Assembly (NCBI GenBank): GCA_023665865.1
Contig: JAMPDC010000001.1
Coordinates: forward strand, 1,574,737-1,638,736
Reading direction: 5' to 3'
Source: Staphylococcus sp.
Lineage (GTDB): Bacteria > Bacteroidota > Bacteroidia > Bacteroidales > Muribaculaceae
DNA: 64,000 nucleotides
Within the stretch, counting starts at the first letter, position 1; each line of letters begins with the position of its first letter. Position numbers and translations under genes: made by a program. The notes below the pieces were generated by a model. That model saw nothing but the letters and a program-made list of their open reading frames with translations. It did not search any database and was not told where the DNA came from. Below are positions 26,711 to 34,978 of this stretch, in pieces.

Positions 26711-28396
26711 ATGTCAAAAATCATCCTCTATATATTTTCCCTGCTCTTCCTTGCGTCATGTTCAGACTCCACGGGAGTCGGACAGCAGTTGCGCGAGGCC
26801 GAGTCAGTCATGGACCAATATCCCGATTCGGCTCTCAGGATTTTGCAGACCATCAACTCGTCCGATCTCCGCTCTGACCGGGCGCGGGCACTCCACGCTC
26901 TGCTCTACTCCCAGGCGCTTGATAAAAACTACATAGATGTCACCGACGACTCGCTCATTAACATCGCCGTCGACTATTTCAGCCATTCCTCCGACACGCG
27001 CCACCACATGCTCTCGCTTTACTATCAGAGCATCATCGCAGGTTACCGTCAGGCTTATTCCAAGAGCCTTGTATCGGCATTGAGAGCCTACAGCCTTGCC
27101 GGCGAGCTTGACGATAAATTCTGGTTGGGTCTTACTGCGAGAAATATAACCGACATATATTTTTATAACTATTGTGCGGTCGAGGAACTTAAATATGCCC
27201 GGATAGCTCTCGACAATTTCAGTCAGACCGACCGCCGCAACTTCATGCACTATGCCATCTGTGACCTCGCCCGCGCCTATCATACCAATGAGGACTATCC
27301 TGAAGCTATCCGCATAGCAACCGAGCTTCTTGACACGGCGGCTGTCTATAATGATCCGATACTTGCAGTGCGTGCTCAAAGACTGATAGGACTCGCCTCA
27401 CTTGGCGCCGGAAATATATCCGATGCCCGCGGCGCCTATGATGCTCTCCGAGCTAACCCCACGGCTACTCTTACCGATTCCGTCTATTACGCTGTGCTCA
27501 GTCTTAAAATGGGGGAGCGATGGCCTGCAATCTCCGATATAAAACGCTGGATGGCTTCGCCGGCTATCTCATCGGTGGCAAGTGGTGTGAGGGCTTGGAT
27601 GAAGTATAACTATTATCAAGCTCTTGATTCCACATCCAAGGCTCTAAGTATGAAGAGGGAAGAGCTGCATGTGAATGACAGTATATTCAAGCAGTCGCGT
27701 CGTCAGAATCTCGCCGGAACTGTCATGGAGTTCCATCACTATCAATCGGAACTCGACCATGCCAATCTCAGACTCTCACGGATCCGTTCACTGCTAATCT
27801 GCCTGACGGCTATGGTAGTCATTGCCATAGTGCTGTTGCTTGCCCGCCGCCGCGTAAGGCGTCAGCAGGCGCTCATCGAGCAATACCATGCCATGGCATC
27901 CGATCTCCGTCTGCTCCTCTCCGAAGCCACTGCTGTCAAGCAATCGGTGCCCATCACGGCCGACCCTATGCCACTTCAGCCAGTTGCGCCGTCAATGTGC
28001 AGTCTGGAGAATTTCATTGCCGATTTCGACTCCCTTTGCCGAGATTTCCGGCGCGACGATTCTCCCGAAAGCCGCCGGCATACGGCCGAGGGCGTAGGCC
28101 GTATGATTGATTCTTTCAGTGCCGACAATCATAAATTTCAAGAGTTGGAGAGCTATGCTGATTATCGCTTCGATTGCATTATGTCGAAACTCCGCCTCGA
28201 TTGCCCCGGCCTCAAGGAGATTGACTATCAAGTTTTCCTCCTCTCCCGACTCGGATTCTCTATAGCTACAATGGCGCTTCTTCTACGTGGCGACGACAAC
28301 AAAACCTTTATCTATAACCGCCGCAAGCGTCTGCGCGAGAAGTTCCGAGCCATCGACGGTCCCATGCGTGACGTCTATCTTGAAGTCATGGCATGA
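26711..28396 (+). CDS. TPR lipoprotein regulator with TM segment and C-terminal HTH-like domain
   Basis: A 561-residue protein built like the one at 4463. It has lipobox LASC (Cys17), TPR-like helical repeats over about 20-320, a coiled coil, one transmembrane helix at about 359-380 (LLICLTAMVVIAIVLLLA) followed by Arg-rich residues, a cytoplasmic coiled coil and a C-terminal HTH-like region at about 503-548 (LLSRLGFSIATMALLLRGDD...YNRRKRLREKF). This C-terminal pattern is common in Bacteroidetes TPR regulators. It precedes a small lipoprotein and the three-GLPGLI operon, which it may control (inference). The sensed signal is unknown. Confidence 0.8.
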   Translation: MSKIILYIFSLLFLASCSDSTGVGQQLREAESVMDQYPDSALRILQTINSSDLRSDRARALHALLYSQALDKNYIDVTDDSLINIAVDYFSHSSDTRHHMLSLYYQSIIAGYRQAYSKSLVSALRAYSLAGELDDKFWLGLTARNITDIYFYNYCAVEELKYARIALDNFSQTDRRNFMHYAICDLARAYHTNEDYPEAIRIATELLDTAAVYNDPILAVRAQRLIGLASLGAGNISDARGAYDALRANPTATLTDSVYYAVLSLKMGERWPAISDIKRWMASPAISSVASGVRAWMKYNYYQALDSTSKALSMKREELHVNDSIFKQSRRQNLAGTVMEFHHYQSELDHANLRLSRIRSLLICLTAMVVIAIVLLLARRRVRRQQALIEQYHAMASDLRLLLSEATAVKQSVPITADPMPLQPVAPSMCSLENFIADFDSLCRDFRRDDSPESRRHTAEGVGRMIDSFSADNHKFQELESYADYRFDCIMSKLRLDCPGLKEIDYQVFLLSRLGFSIATMALLLRGDDNKTFIYNRRKRLREKFRAIDGPMRDVYLEVMA

Positions 28397-28644
28397 GGAG
28401 CATTGAAGCTGTCCGGACCTGTTTTTCGTAAAAAAGTGTAGCCACATCTTAGTCATTGGCCACTTTTATCTATTTCGGTGGCTATTGATAAATCATTGAT
28501 CTTTAATAATATATACCACCACTAAAGCAAGTGACTAAAAATTAGCTTTAGTCGCCCATGTAAGATACTGATTAATAAGGATTTATAAACTTAGTTGACT
28601 AATAGAATTTCGTCTGAAAAGTTTTTGATTTGGGTTTTGTTACA
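28397..28644. other. AT-rich intergenic stretch, no gene seen
   Basis: About 250 AT-rich bases between the TPR regulator and the next promoter box. I see no coding frame with family character and no strong hairpin. Confidence 0.5.
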
Positions 28645-28652
28645 TATCTTTG
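28645..28652 (+). promoter_or_regulatory. -7 box of 28709 lipoprotein
   Basis: TATCTTTG matches the consensus exactly; a TTTG at 28624-28627 may be the -33 element (17-base spacing, slightly short). It rules out upstream in-frame starts and supports ATG 28709. Confidence 0.6.
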
Positions 28653-28708
28653 CGACTGTCAACACTATTACGGAAACCAATAAAATCACTAATCCAAAAC
28701 TTATAATT

Positions 28709-29098
28709 ATGAATATTATTTCCAAACTGACAGGCATGAGAGTATTGTTGGTCACTATTTGTCTTATGGGGTGTTTAGCCTTCATTTCATGTGATAAAGA
28801 TAATTGTGGTTATCCCGGTAGTGTTACCTTTTCATCAAAAGGGGGTTCAAAAATAATAAGGACAAATGAAGATATCAACTTAGTCTATATGCAGATCCTT
28901 GATTATGATGGAGAGGGTAATTATAGTGATCAAGAAAGAGAAGATTCACTAATTGTCACATATCAGTGGCTTACTGCTAAAGCAGCTCTTTATGGCAATG
29001 AGATAGAGCTTATAGCCGAACCTTCGCTGTCGTCTAAAAAACGTACACTATATTTAGATGTGAATGAAGATATTGAAATAAAAGTAACTCAAAAATAG
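28709..29098 (+). CDS. Small unknown lipoprotein in locus 2
   Basis: A 129-residue exported protein. The N-terminus MNIISKLTGMRVLLVTICLMGCLAFISCDKD-type leader contains two possible lipobox cysteines, Cys22 (LMGC) and Cys28 (ISC followed by DKD); Cys28 fits the Bacteroidetes pattern better. The mature part is short, beta-rich and acidic, with no family I recognise. The first residues after the lipid anchor (CGYPGSVTFSSKGG) resemble the start of a BACON-like beta sandwich, but this is weak. It is monocistronic, with a -7 box upstream and a terminator downstream, between the regulator and the GLPGLI operon. Confidence 0.7.
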   Translation: MNIISKLTGMRVLLVTICLMGCLAFISCDKDNCGYPGSVTFSSKGGSKIIRTNEDINLVYMQILDYDGEGNYSDQEREDSLIVTYQWLTAKAALYGNEIELIAEPSLSSKKRTLYLDVNEDIEIKVTQK

Positions 29099-29130
29099 CA
29101 AGACCTATCTTTATATAAATAAATGTGATG

Positions 29131-29170
29131 GCCTCACGGATGTTTTTATAATTATCCGTGAGGCTTTATG
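29131..29170 (+). terminator. Hairpin terminator after 28709 gene
   Basis: GCCTCACGGAT at 29131-29141 pairs perfectly with 29154-29164 around a 12-base loop, followed by TTTATG. Confidence 0.75.
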
Positions 29171-29262
29171 CAAATTTAAGAATAAAGATACTGTCTGTTG
29201 CTTGTTTAATTAGTGCATCGTTGTTTTAAATAAAATTTAACTAAAAATATATAGTTAAAAAT

Positions 29263-29293
29263 TTTGTAAATATAATTGCGTGACTTATCTTTG
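29263..29293 (+). promoter_or_regulatory. Promoter of the locus 2 GLPGLI operon
   Basis: TTTG at 29263-29266, exactly 19 bases, then TATCTTTG at 29286-29293: a consensus Bacteroidetes promoter. The leader to ATG 29392 is about 95 bases and includes a small CTGCCGACGGCAG hairpin near 29338. Confidence 0.75.
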
Positions 29294-29391
29294 CGTAAAT
29301 CATAACTGACTCATTAACGCTTTTCCAATGATCACACTGCCGACGGCAGCCTCACTGTTCTCATTAGCCACATTATATTTAATCAAGCAAC

Positions 29392-30249
29392 ATGAAAAAG
29401 TTTCATCACATATTAGCTATAATGCTATCCTTACCTTTTTTAGTCCATGCCCAAGGTGATTGGACTATACAACGGACTGAGGATGGTCCGGCGAAATTGG
29501 CTGAGCGAATTCCGCTTGGGAAAAGCTATATGGAGTGTGTCTATGACCATACCATATATGATCCGGTCAAAAATATAACTGAGGTTAAAGATTGGATATT
29601 GGAAATTGGCAGAGATGCGATTTTTTATAGAGACTATGGTGTTTATAGGGTAGATTCTGTCATTGATAAAGACTATCCGGACGGATATATATTGTGTAGC
29701 GAATATGATGAGATTGAAAGGAAATATAATTCACACCCTAACTATGAGTTGATTATTGATTTAAAACAAAATACGCTTACTCATTATCAGCAAGTTTTCA
29801 TGGATAATTACAATTATGAGGAGCCGATACCTGCGTTTGACTGGACTATCACTGAGGAGGAAGAAGAATTGTGTGGATATGCTTGCAGGAAAGCGACGAC
29901 ATCATTCCGTGGACGTGACTGGACGGCATGGTTTGCCGAGGAGATTCCCGTGAACCGTGGCCCTTGGAAGTTCAGCGGTCTGCCGGGGTTGATACTGAAA
30001 ATGGAAGATAGTAAGAAAGAACACATCATAGAGGCTTATCAGATAAGGCAAAGCGACAGACCCTTCTGGAGATATACTCATTCGACAGCAATGAAGACCG
30101 ATAGGCTTAACTTCAACAAAATGTTGACTGACTACATGACTAATCCAGGTAATTTTATAGTCGGTCAACCGGGAGTCCCTATGGGCGCGGATGGCAAACC
30201 GGCAATAAAAAATAGACGTCGCTTCTTCAACCCCATCGAGTTGGAGTGA
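29392..30249 (+). CDS. GLPGLI family protein 3
   Basis: A 285-residue exported protein with signal peptide MKKFHHILAIMLSLPFLVHA. The family core is CGYACRKATTSFRGRDWTAWFAEEIP and, at about 188-200, NRGPWKFSGLPGLIL. It ends in NRRRFFNPIELE. First gene of the locus 2 operon. It is a recent duplicate of the 30502 gene: signal peptide, core and C-terminus are nearly the same, while the segment between about residues 28 and 135 has diverged. The 5' half is AT-rich and the core is GC-rich. Function unknown; the conserved Cys pair in CGYAC may form a disulfide (inference). Confidence 0.88.
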   Translation: MKKFHHILAIMLSLPFLVHAQGDWTIQRTEDGPAKLAERIPLGKSYMECVYDHTIYDPVKNITEVKDWILEIGRDAIFYRDYGVYRVDSVIDKDYPDGYILCSEYDEIERKYNSHPNYELIIDLKQNTLTHYQQVFMDNYNYEEPIPAFDWTITEEEEELCGYACRKATTSFRGRDWTAWFAEEIPVNRGPWKFSGLPGLILKMEDSKKEHIIEAYQIRQSDRPFWRYTHSTAMKTDRLNFNKMLTDYMTNPGNFIVGQPGVPMGADGKPAIKNRRRFFNPIELE

Positions 30250-30263
30250 CGGCAAGGGGAGCT

Positions 30264-30467
30264 GCTGCCGGAGGCAGCATAGTCGTGCCGAAACCCCGGG
30301 CTTTGCCTGGGGCAGCCACGAGGATAAGAGGAAATCCTCGGAGAGGCGTCTTATGACTGCACGGCTAACTCTCACATAAACCGCCTCTCCGAGGCTCGAT
30401 ACTACCCATCACGCTCTTCCCGGGCGTTGCCCGGGGTTTCAGCACGATCACGGCTGCCTCCGGCAGC
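30264..30467. repeat. Mosaic palindromic element, nested A-B-C-C'-B'-A' arrangement
   Basis: The gap between two GLPGLI paralogues holds three palindromic words, each present twice in mirror order. Word A is GCTGCCGGAGGCAGC (30264-30278; inverted copy 30453-30467). Word B is CCCCGGGCTTTGCCTGGGG (30294-30312; partner 30419-30436). Word C is CCTCGGAGAGGC (30336-30347; inverted copy 30383-30395). Flanking bases such as GTGCCGAAACCCC also pair with their mirror, so the whole 204 bases is one imperfect inverted repeat. The same words recur at 31383 and 53235-53535. It has no coding capacity. Confidence 0.85.
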
Positions 30468-30501
30468 TATGGCGTAAATTATCAACACTAAGTCAAGCAA
30501 C

Positions 30502-31359
30502 ATGAAAAAGTTTCATCACATATTAGCGATACTGCTATCCCTTCCTTTTTTAGTCCACGCTCAGGGCGATTGGACTATAGAAGGATATGAGGATACAATG
30601 GTGGAAATAGGGAAAGGGATACCACTCGGCGTAAGTTTCATGGAGTGTGTCTATGACCATACTGTCTATGATCCTGTCAAAAAGAAAACTCGTGTATATG
30701 ATGAGATTTTAGAAGTAGGCAGGGATGCTTTGCGATATGGAGATTATGGACGGTATCGCAAAGATTCCGTCATGGCGAAAGATTACCCTGATGGAAAAAT
30801 AATGTTCAGTGAAAGCATGAGACTTGCGAAAGAGTATGGAGTCAGAAGTTCATATACTATAATTGAGGATTTAAGGCAAAACAAATTGTTGTTTTACCGT
30901 CAGATTTTCATGGATAATTACAATTATGAGGAGCCAATCCCTCAATTTAACTGGACTATCACGGAGGGGGAAGATGAGTTGTGTGGCTATGCTTGCCGGA
31001 AAGCGACGACATCATTCCGCGGACGCGACTGGACGGCATGGTTTGCCGAGGATATCCCGGTGAACCGTGGCCCTTGGAAGTTCAACGGCCTGCCGGGGCT
31101 GATACTGAAAATAGAAGACAGCAAGAAAGAGCACGTCATCGAGGCCTACCAAATAAGACAAAGCGACAGACCGTTCAGTAATGATATAAGTCCGTCATCA
31201 ATAAAGACTGACAGACTTAACTTCAACAAAATGATGAAAGATTTTATGACTAATCCCGGTAATTTCCTTGCAGGCCAATCTGATGCGCCCATCGGCCTCG
31301 ACGGCAAACCGGCAATAAAAAACAGACGTCTCTTCTTCAATCCTATCGAGTTGGAGTGA
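30502..31359 (+). CDS. GLPGLI family protein 4
   Basis: A 285-residue protein of the same length as the 29392 protein. Signal peptide MKKFHHILAILLSLPFLVHA; core CGYACRKATTSFRGRDWTAWFAEDIP; signature NRGPWKFNGLPGLIL; ending NRRLFFNPIELE. Even the bases just before the ATG (TCAAGCAACATG) are copied, so the duplication included the 5' flank. The palindromic element lies between the two copies. The variable segment at about 28-135 differs in residues but keeps length and landmarks (MECVYDHTVYDPVK, MDNYNYEEPIPQF). Confidence 0.88.
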   Translation: MKKFHHILAILLSLPFLVHAQGDWTIEGYEDTMVEIGKGIPLGVSFMECVYDHTVYDPVKKKTRVYDEILEVGRDALRYGDYGRYRKDSVMAKDYPDGKIMFSESMRLAKEYGVRSSYTIIEDLRQNKLLFYRQIFMDNYNYEEPIPQFNWTITEGEDELCGYACRKATTSFRGRDWTAWFAEDIPVNRGPWKFNGLPGLILKIEDSKKEHVIEAYQIRQSDRPFSNDISPSSIKTDRLNFNKMMKDFMTNPGNFLAGQSDAPIGLDGKPAIKNRRLFFNPIELE

Positions 31360-31382
31360 CGATCCGACGATTTATTGTCACG

Positions 31383-31397
31383 GCTGCCGGAGGCAGC
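31383..31397. repeat. Single copy of palindromic word A
   Basis: GCTGCCGGAGGCAGC, identical to word A at 30264-30278, in the 67-base gap between GLPGLI genes 4 and 5. Confidence 0.8.
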
Positions 31398-31426
31398 ACA
31401 GTCATATCAACTTACTACACTTAATC

Positions 31427-32275
31427 ATGAAAACAAAGGTTCTTACCATCATTTTATTTGCTCTTGCTTTTTGTGGCTTTGCGTTGCCAAGCGAAGATTC
31501 AGCTCCAAATGAAGCCAGAAGAAAAGCTATGTATGGTAATCAGGAGGTGATTGGCCGAAGCTATATGGAGTGTATCTATGAACATGCGAGCCATGACCCG
31601 GTGCTTAATGAAACGAGATATACCGACGGCATACTTCAGATAGGGAAGAATGTGAGTATATATCGCCTTTATCTTACCTATCAGCGAGACTCTGTCGTAA
31701 TAAGCAGGAATTATGATGTCTCAAGAGAAGAATTCAGCAAGCTGTCAAAAAAATATAGCGCCAAAAATAATATGTTGGTCAAGAACTTTGCAGACAAGAC
31801 TCTGTCGGTTCATTATACAATCCCGTTTGACAAATATACCTACACCGAAGTTATCCCGCAGATGGATTGGACACTCTCCGACGAGACTGATGAAATCGCA
31901 GGCTACAGGTGCGGGAAGGCAACTGTGGATTTCCGCGGACGCAAATGGACGGCATGGTATAGCGAAGATATCGCCGTCGACAACGGGCCATGGAAGTTCA
32001 ACGGCCTGCCGGGACTGATCATAAAGGTTGAAGACGACAAAAAGGAACATGTCTACCAAATGATACAGCTCCGCAAAAGCGATAGCGAAATTTTCCGGAT
32101 ACATTCTTCGTCTGAAATCAAGACCGACCGGATGAATTTCAACAAGGCTCTCAAAGACTACTGTATGTCACCCCCAAATTTTATCGTCGGCCATCCATTG
32201 GTGCCGAAAAATGCAGATGGCAGTGCTTTGATGGCCCCCAAGCGGGTATTCTACTCTCCGCTTGAGAAAGAGTAG
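31427..32275 (+). CDS. GLPGLI family protein 5
   Basis: A 282-residue exported protein (signal peptide about MKTKVLTIILFALAFCGFA). Core AGYRCGKATVDFRGRKWTAWYSEDI and signature DNGPWKFNGLPGLIIKV; ending RVFYSPLEKE. It is more diverged from genes 3 and 4, with MECIYEHASHDPV corresponding to their MECVYDHT.YDPV. It has only one Cys in the core stretch (YRCGKA), losing the first Cys of CGYAC. It is third in the operon, 58 bases before the barrel gene. Function unknown. Confidence 0.87.
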   Translation: MKTKVLTIILFALAFCGFALPSEDSAPNEARRKAMYGNQEVIGRSYMECIYEHASHDPVLNETRYTDGILQIGKNVSIYRLYLTYQRDSVVISRNYDVSREEFSKLSKKYSAKNNMLVKNFADKTLSVHYTIPFDKYTYTEVIPQMDWTLSDETDEIAGYRCGKATVDFRGRKWTAWYSEDIAVDNGPWKFNGLPGLIIKVEDDKKEHVYQMIQLRKSDSEIFRIHSSSEIKTDRMNFNKALKDYCMSPPNFIVGHPLVPKNADGSALMAPKRVFYSPLEKE

Positions 32276-32333
32276 GGGATGTTTCCCACCGAAAATCTAT
32301 AATAAGGAACAATTTTAACCGCTCCCTGACAGT

Positions 32334-34961
32334 ATGAGACATATTTACCAGACACTCTTCCGGCTGCTTGCCGTGTGCATCCTGACAATGATCTGTCAGG
32401 AAGTCCGCGCGTGGCAGATCAGCGGTCATGTGGTCGAGGCATCCGGCGAGGCTTTGCCGGGTGTGGTGGTCAAACTTGTTGACGGCAATGGAAAGACTGT
32501 CGCCTTTTGCTCGACAGACAACAAGGGCTCGTTTACGCTCAGACGCAGTCAGGCTCCGGATGGAAAATGGATGGTAAGTTTCGCCTTTCTTGGCTATGAG
32601 ACCAGGAAATTTCCGGTGGAAAAGGTGAACGATGGTATGAAAGTCGTGATGAGCGACGCACCGCTGGAGTTGAAAGAGGTTGTTGTCAAGGTAGCTCCCA
32701 TCAAAAATATCGGCGACACGTTGGTCTACGATGTAGCCTCGTTCCGCAGTGCCGCCGACCGCAATATAGAGGACGTCATCAAGAAATTGCCCGGTGTCGA
32801 GGTGGCCTCAGGCGGTACCATCTACTATAATGGCGAGCCGATCAACCGCTTCTATATCGAGGGTCTCGACGTGGTGTCGGGACGCTATGCGATTGCTACA
32901 AGAAATATCTCGCCCGACGATATAATGTCGGTCGACGTCTATGAAAACCACCAGCCTAAGCGGGTGTTGAAAGACCTCTCGATCAGTGATAAGGCTGCAA
33001 TCAATCTGACTATGAAGAAGAAAAGCATGCTGCGGCCGGTGGGCAATATCACCGGTGGAGTAGGGCTTGATGACAATAGCGACGTCAAGTGGCTCGGGGA
33101 ACTGTTCGGGATGTTGATCTCTCCATCATCGCAGATATTGCTGACCGCTAAGACCAACAATCATGGTAACTCATACGCCGACGAGACTCAGCAACTCATC
33201 TCCGGCATGAGAGAAAAAAGCTCGCAGGCGAGCAAGCTCTACGGGGAGACTCCGTTCGGCACGGCCAACATCCCTTCGGAGCGCTATTTTGACAACCGTT
33301 CCATCTCAGCCTCGGTCAACTCCATCAGAAAGTTCGGGAAGTATGGCAAGCTCGGCATCACCGCTGACTATAATGACGAAAACAACCGCACCGACAACTC
33401 CGAGACCATCGTCTACAGCAACGGTGACAATCCTGACATCAATTTTCACGAGGAAGTGAGAAGTCATCCCCACTCGCGCGAGGCAAAAGTCAATGTGAAT
33501 ATCGAAAACAATGCCCCGCAGACATTTTTCACCGACAAGATCAGCTTCCGCGGACGCTTTGCCGACAACCGCTATGACATAGTCAACTCAGGTCGTGTCA
33601 ACCAGCAGTCGCGCACTGATGACTACTATATCAGCAATCTCCTTGACGGAACGTTTAAGAAAGGACGTCGGCTGGTGGCCTTCAGTTCCGATATCTCCCT
33701 TGTCACTACCCCGGTGAGCCGGCTCTGTGCCTCGCAGGATGAGGTGTCGCTGCTGTCGCAGTCGGGCAGGGCACTGTCGTTCACTACTTCTGAGAAGGCT
33801 TCGGCCTCTCTCAGTCTTGGCTCGGCATCATCGCTCGGAGTCAATCTCAGATTTGATTCCGCTTATGACCTTTTCAAATCCGACTATTCCACAGGCACCG
33901 ACGGTAGTGTGGCCAACAATGTCAGGGGCTATGACCTGAAGGTGGTCACCGAGCCTGAATACAGGTATAAGCCCGGCTACACGTGGTCGCTGAGTGTGCG
34001 TGTGCCCCTCAGCTACACCGCCATGAAATTTCACAACCGCATCAGCGGCAAGGAGTATCCGACCGACAGATTTGACGCCGGTGTCAATGCCTCGTTTAAC
34101 ATTCGACCTTCGGGCAGCTTCCGCGCCTCGCTGACCCTGCGTCAGCAGAACTCTCTTGGCGGCATCAGGGACTATATAGTCAATCCGGTCTACATCACCT
34201 ATCGCCAGCGTTCCACTTTCGGCTCAGGTGATCTCAATAACCGCGAGACCTACGGCGCTACGGCCAATATCTTTTACCGCGACCCGATCAAGGCATTTTT
34301 TGTCACTCTTCTGGCCGGCTACCGTCTCAGCAGGGACAATGTCATCTCCGGCAGCGATGTCACGACCGACCAGGTCGCCAGTTCTGTGTCAAACTCTAAA
34401 AACAGCAGCCGGATGTTTAACGTTGACCTGACTGTTTCGAAAAACATGCGAGACTGGCGCACTACCTTTACTCTTGACGGCCACATCGCAGTCCTCAGCC
34501 GTAAGGTGTTGAGGCAGAAACTGCCATATACGGTGAGCAATACCTCCTATGTCATCCATGCGGCTGTCAACAGCAATCCGATAGCCAGTATCATAGACGT
34601 TTCAGCCGAACTGTGGTATAAACCCTCCGTCCAGAAAATATCTGCAATGGGTATGCGCAACACTGTCGACGATATCGTCGCTCAGGGAAATGTCTCTGTC
34701 CATCCTTTCAGACGGGTTGAGGTATATTCGGAAGTCTATTGGAGCAAAGTATCGGTAGCAGCCGGTACCTCTAAGAGCAGTCTGTTTGTCGGTGCGGGCG
34801 TGCGTTACCATAAGAAGCCCTTTGCAGTCGAGCTCAGCGGGAAGAATCTGACAAACACTAAGTCGTATTCCTACACCTACTTCATGGCGTCAGATCTTTA
34901 TAGCCACACCTTCTCACTGCGCCCTGCGGAGTTGCTGCTGTCCGTTAAATATACTTTTTAA
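32334..34961 (+). CDS. Outer membrane receptor with carboxypeptidase-regulatory-like N-terminus
   Basis: An 875-residue outer membrane protein with signal peptide (to about EVRAW, residue 26). A CarboxypepD_reg-like beta-sandwich spans about 27-108 (ISGHVVEASGEALPGVVVKLVDGNG...). After the linker ELKEVVVKVAPIKNIGDTLVYDVASF comes a TonB-dependent-receptor plug at about 135-230 (KLPGVEVASGGTIYYNGEPINRFYIEGLD) and a barrel ending in the terminal Phe of LLSVKYTF, a good BAM signal. It closes the three-GLPGLI operon. It differs in architecture from the locus 1 barrels, which lack the N-terminal sandwich. No SusD partner is present; cargo unknown. Confidence 0.87.
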   Translation: MRHIYQTLFRLLAVCILTMICQEVRAWQISGHVVEASGEALPGVVVKLVDGNGKTVAFCSTDNKGSFTLRRSQAPDGKWMVSFAFLGYETRKFPVEKVNDGMKVVMSDAPLELKEVVVKVAPIKNIGDTLVYDVASFRSAADRNIEDVIKKLPGVEVASGGTIYYNGEPINRFYIEGLDVVSGRYAIATRNISPDDIMSVDVYENHQPKRVLKDLSISDKAAINLTMKKKSMLRPVGNITGGVGLDDNSDVKWLGELFGMLISPSSQILLTAKTNNHGNSYADETQQLISGMREKSSQASKLYGETPFGTANIPSERYFDNRSISASVNSIRKFGKYGKLGITADYNDENNRTDNSETIVYSNGDNPDINFHEEVRSHPHSREAKVNVNIENNAPQTFFTDKISFRGRFADNRYDIVNSGRVNQQSRTDDYYISNLLDGTFKKGRRLVAFSSDISLVTTPVSRLCASQDEVSLLSQSGRALSFTTSEKASASLSLGSASSLGVNLRFDSAYDLFKSDYSTGTDGSVANNVRGYDLKVVTEPEYRYKPGYTWSLSVRVPLSYTAMKFHNRISGKEYPTDRFDAGVNASFNIRPSGSFRASLTLRQQNSLGGIRDYIVNPVYITYRQRSTFGSGDLNNRETYGATANIFYRDPIKAFFVTLLAGYRLSRDNVISGSDVTTDQVASSVSNSKNSSRMFNVDLTVSKNMRDWRTTFTLDGHIAVLSRKVLRQKLPYTVSNTSYVIHAAVNSNPIASIIDVSAELWYKPSVQKISAMGMRNTVDDIVAQGNVSVHPFRRVEVYSEVYWSKVSVAAGTSKSSLFVGAGVRYHKKPFAVELSGKNLTNTKSYSYTYFMASDLYSHTFSLRPAELLLSVKYTF

Positions 34962-34978
34962 AACAACAGCTTAAAGAA

